Shown here piece after piece: positions 5,697 through 6,027 of a DNA stretch of 6,027 bases. A model generated the notes under the pieces. It did no database searches and was not told where the DNA came from. It saw only the letters and a list, made by a program, of their open reading frames with translations. The stretch comes from Candidatus Cloacimonadota bacterium (GTDB taxonomy: Bacteria > Cloacimonadota > Cloacimonadia > Cloacimonadales > JAOZMQ01), in the NCBI GenBank assembly GCA_029934195.1, contig JAOZMQ010000196.1, positions 1-6,027 on the forward strand. Direction: 5' to 3'. Position 1 is the stretch's first letter. The number at the start of each line of letters is the position of its first letter. A program made the position numbers and the translations under genes.

Positions 5697-6027
5697 TTGT
5701 TTTTCCTTAAATTAAATTCAAAAATCATAAATAATATTTTGTTTGTAAAAAATATAAAATCTAAACTTATATTCTTTGTAACTTTTAGTTCTGTCGATTC
5801 TCTAATCTTGTCAATGAAATTTCTTATTTCTGATTTATTTCTTGGTCAAAAATGTATAAATTGTATCTTTCTACCTCTCTACATAAGTCTTTTTTGTCAA
5901 ATCAAATTCAGAATACTTGATTTCAATACTTTAATATGACCCCATTTTTTTAAACAATCTTGATTTATCAATTTTGTTATTTGCAGAGGCAAAAAAATAA
6001 TGACTCATTTGGTAACTTAAAAAAGAA
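5697..6027. other. Stretch of about 330 bases without an intact gene
   Basis: Strongly AT-rich. The minus strand is purine-rich and carries open but start-less frames: a possible gene tail at 5931-6027, a segment of about 25 codons around 5830-5905, and a 50-codon segment at 5693-5845 whose TGA overlaps the acyP ATG (ATGA). They lie in different frames. The plus strand has an 80-codon open frame (5697-5939) made of Phe, Leu, Ile and Lys, beginning with TTG and without a binding site, probably only the complement of the purine-rich strand. A weak 7-bp inverted repeat (5899-5905 with 5917-5923) and a 7-base direct repeat AATACTT (5912, 5925) are present. No tRNA, good terminator or full promoter is visible. 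Confidence 0.6.
5931..6027 (-). CDS. Possible C-terminal end of an upstream gene (partial, unrecognised)
   Basis: One minus-strand frame is open from the right edge to a TAA at 5931-5933, encoding 31 residues that end DKSRLFKKMGSY. It has a plausible amino-acid mix with a basic C-terminus. An internal ATG at 6006-6008 would give a 25-residue peptide, but no Shine-Dalgarno precedes it, so an incoming gene tail is the better reading. No family is recognisable and no terminator follows. It might belong to the same transcript as acyP, or be part of a decayed gene that continues into the following stretch. Confidence 0.35.
   Translation of the reverse strand, partial: SFLSYQMSHYFFASANNKIDKSRLFKKMGSY

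Noticed and set aside
5809..5900. TTGACA, TTGACC and TTGACA boxes on the minus strand upstream of acyP (5809, 5844, 5895)
   Set aside because: None has an acceptable -10 at 16-18 bases, so no promoter is called.
5899..5923. Hairpin AAATCAA-N11-TTGATTT as a terminator
   Set aside because: Only AT-rich pairs dominate the stem, the loop is 11 bases and no U-tract follows on either strand.
5697..5939. 80-codon plus-strand open frame upstream of acyP
   Set aside because: Starts at a TTG without a Shine-Dalgarno, is pyrimidine-rich unlike coding strands here, and yields low-complexity Phe/Leu/Ile sequence. Considered a chance frame.

Overview
This window is an AT-rich stretch of bacterial chromosome carrying a compact run of eight housekeeping-type genes, all on the minus strand, so they are read from high to low coordinates: acylphosphatase, LysM/M23 peptidase, MerR-type regulator, sigma-70 factor, phosphate acyl (butyryl) transferase, RlmH, cytidine deaminase, thioredoxin reductase. 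A clear intrinsic terminator at 63-103 closes the run. I see no insertion sequence, tRNA, rRNA, CRISPR array or phage gene. The layout is that of an ordinary core region, and I did not find a convincing new biological system.

Organism: the code is standard, the G+C looks low, starts carry GGAGG-like Shine-Dalgarno sites and most stops are TAA. The sigma factor is 287 residues long, lacks region 1.1 and has a 'SYAVWWIRQ' region 2.4, as in primary sigma factors of the Bacteroidetes/Chlorobi/Cloacimonadota (FCB) side of the tree. The Ptb-type enzyme fits a fermentative anaerobe. A low-GC FCB-group bacterium such as a Cloacimonadota-like lineage is my best guess. It rests on remembered family features, not on a search.

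Layout: 5697-6027 holds no intact gene. It has the possible tail of one minus-strand CDS entering from the right edge, then stop-rich sequence that may be decayed coding DNA. At 4301-5696 acyP and the peptidase gene overlap by 23 bases, and merR (3981-4286) follows the peptidase after 14 bases, so these three look co-transcribed. A 108-base gap precedes the sigma factor gene (3009-3872), and a gap of about 100 bases with a small palindrome precedes the Ptb gene (2011-2907). Ptb, rlmH (1544-2008) and cdd (1136-1528) follow with gaps of 2 and 15 bases. trxB (128-1066) is in line with them but also has its own near-consensus promoter (TTGACA-N16-TATATT) right behind the cdd stop. A possible convergent plus-strand gene ends inside the terminator at the left edge.

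The genes do not form one pathway. They cover envelope maintenance (peptidase), transcription control (HspR-like MerR protein and sigma factor), acyl-phosphate chemistry (acylphosphatase and Ptb, both acting on acyl phosphates but not adjacent), ribosome maturation (RlmH), pyrimidine salvage (Cdd) and thiol redox (TrxB). The points most worth a second look are the slippage-prone homopolymers in merR, the detached HspR-like regulator beside a slightly divergent sigma factor, and the broken coding traces at the right edge.
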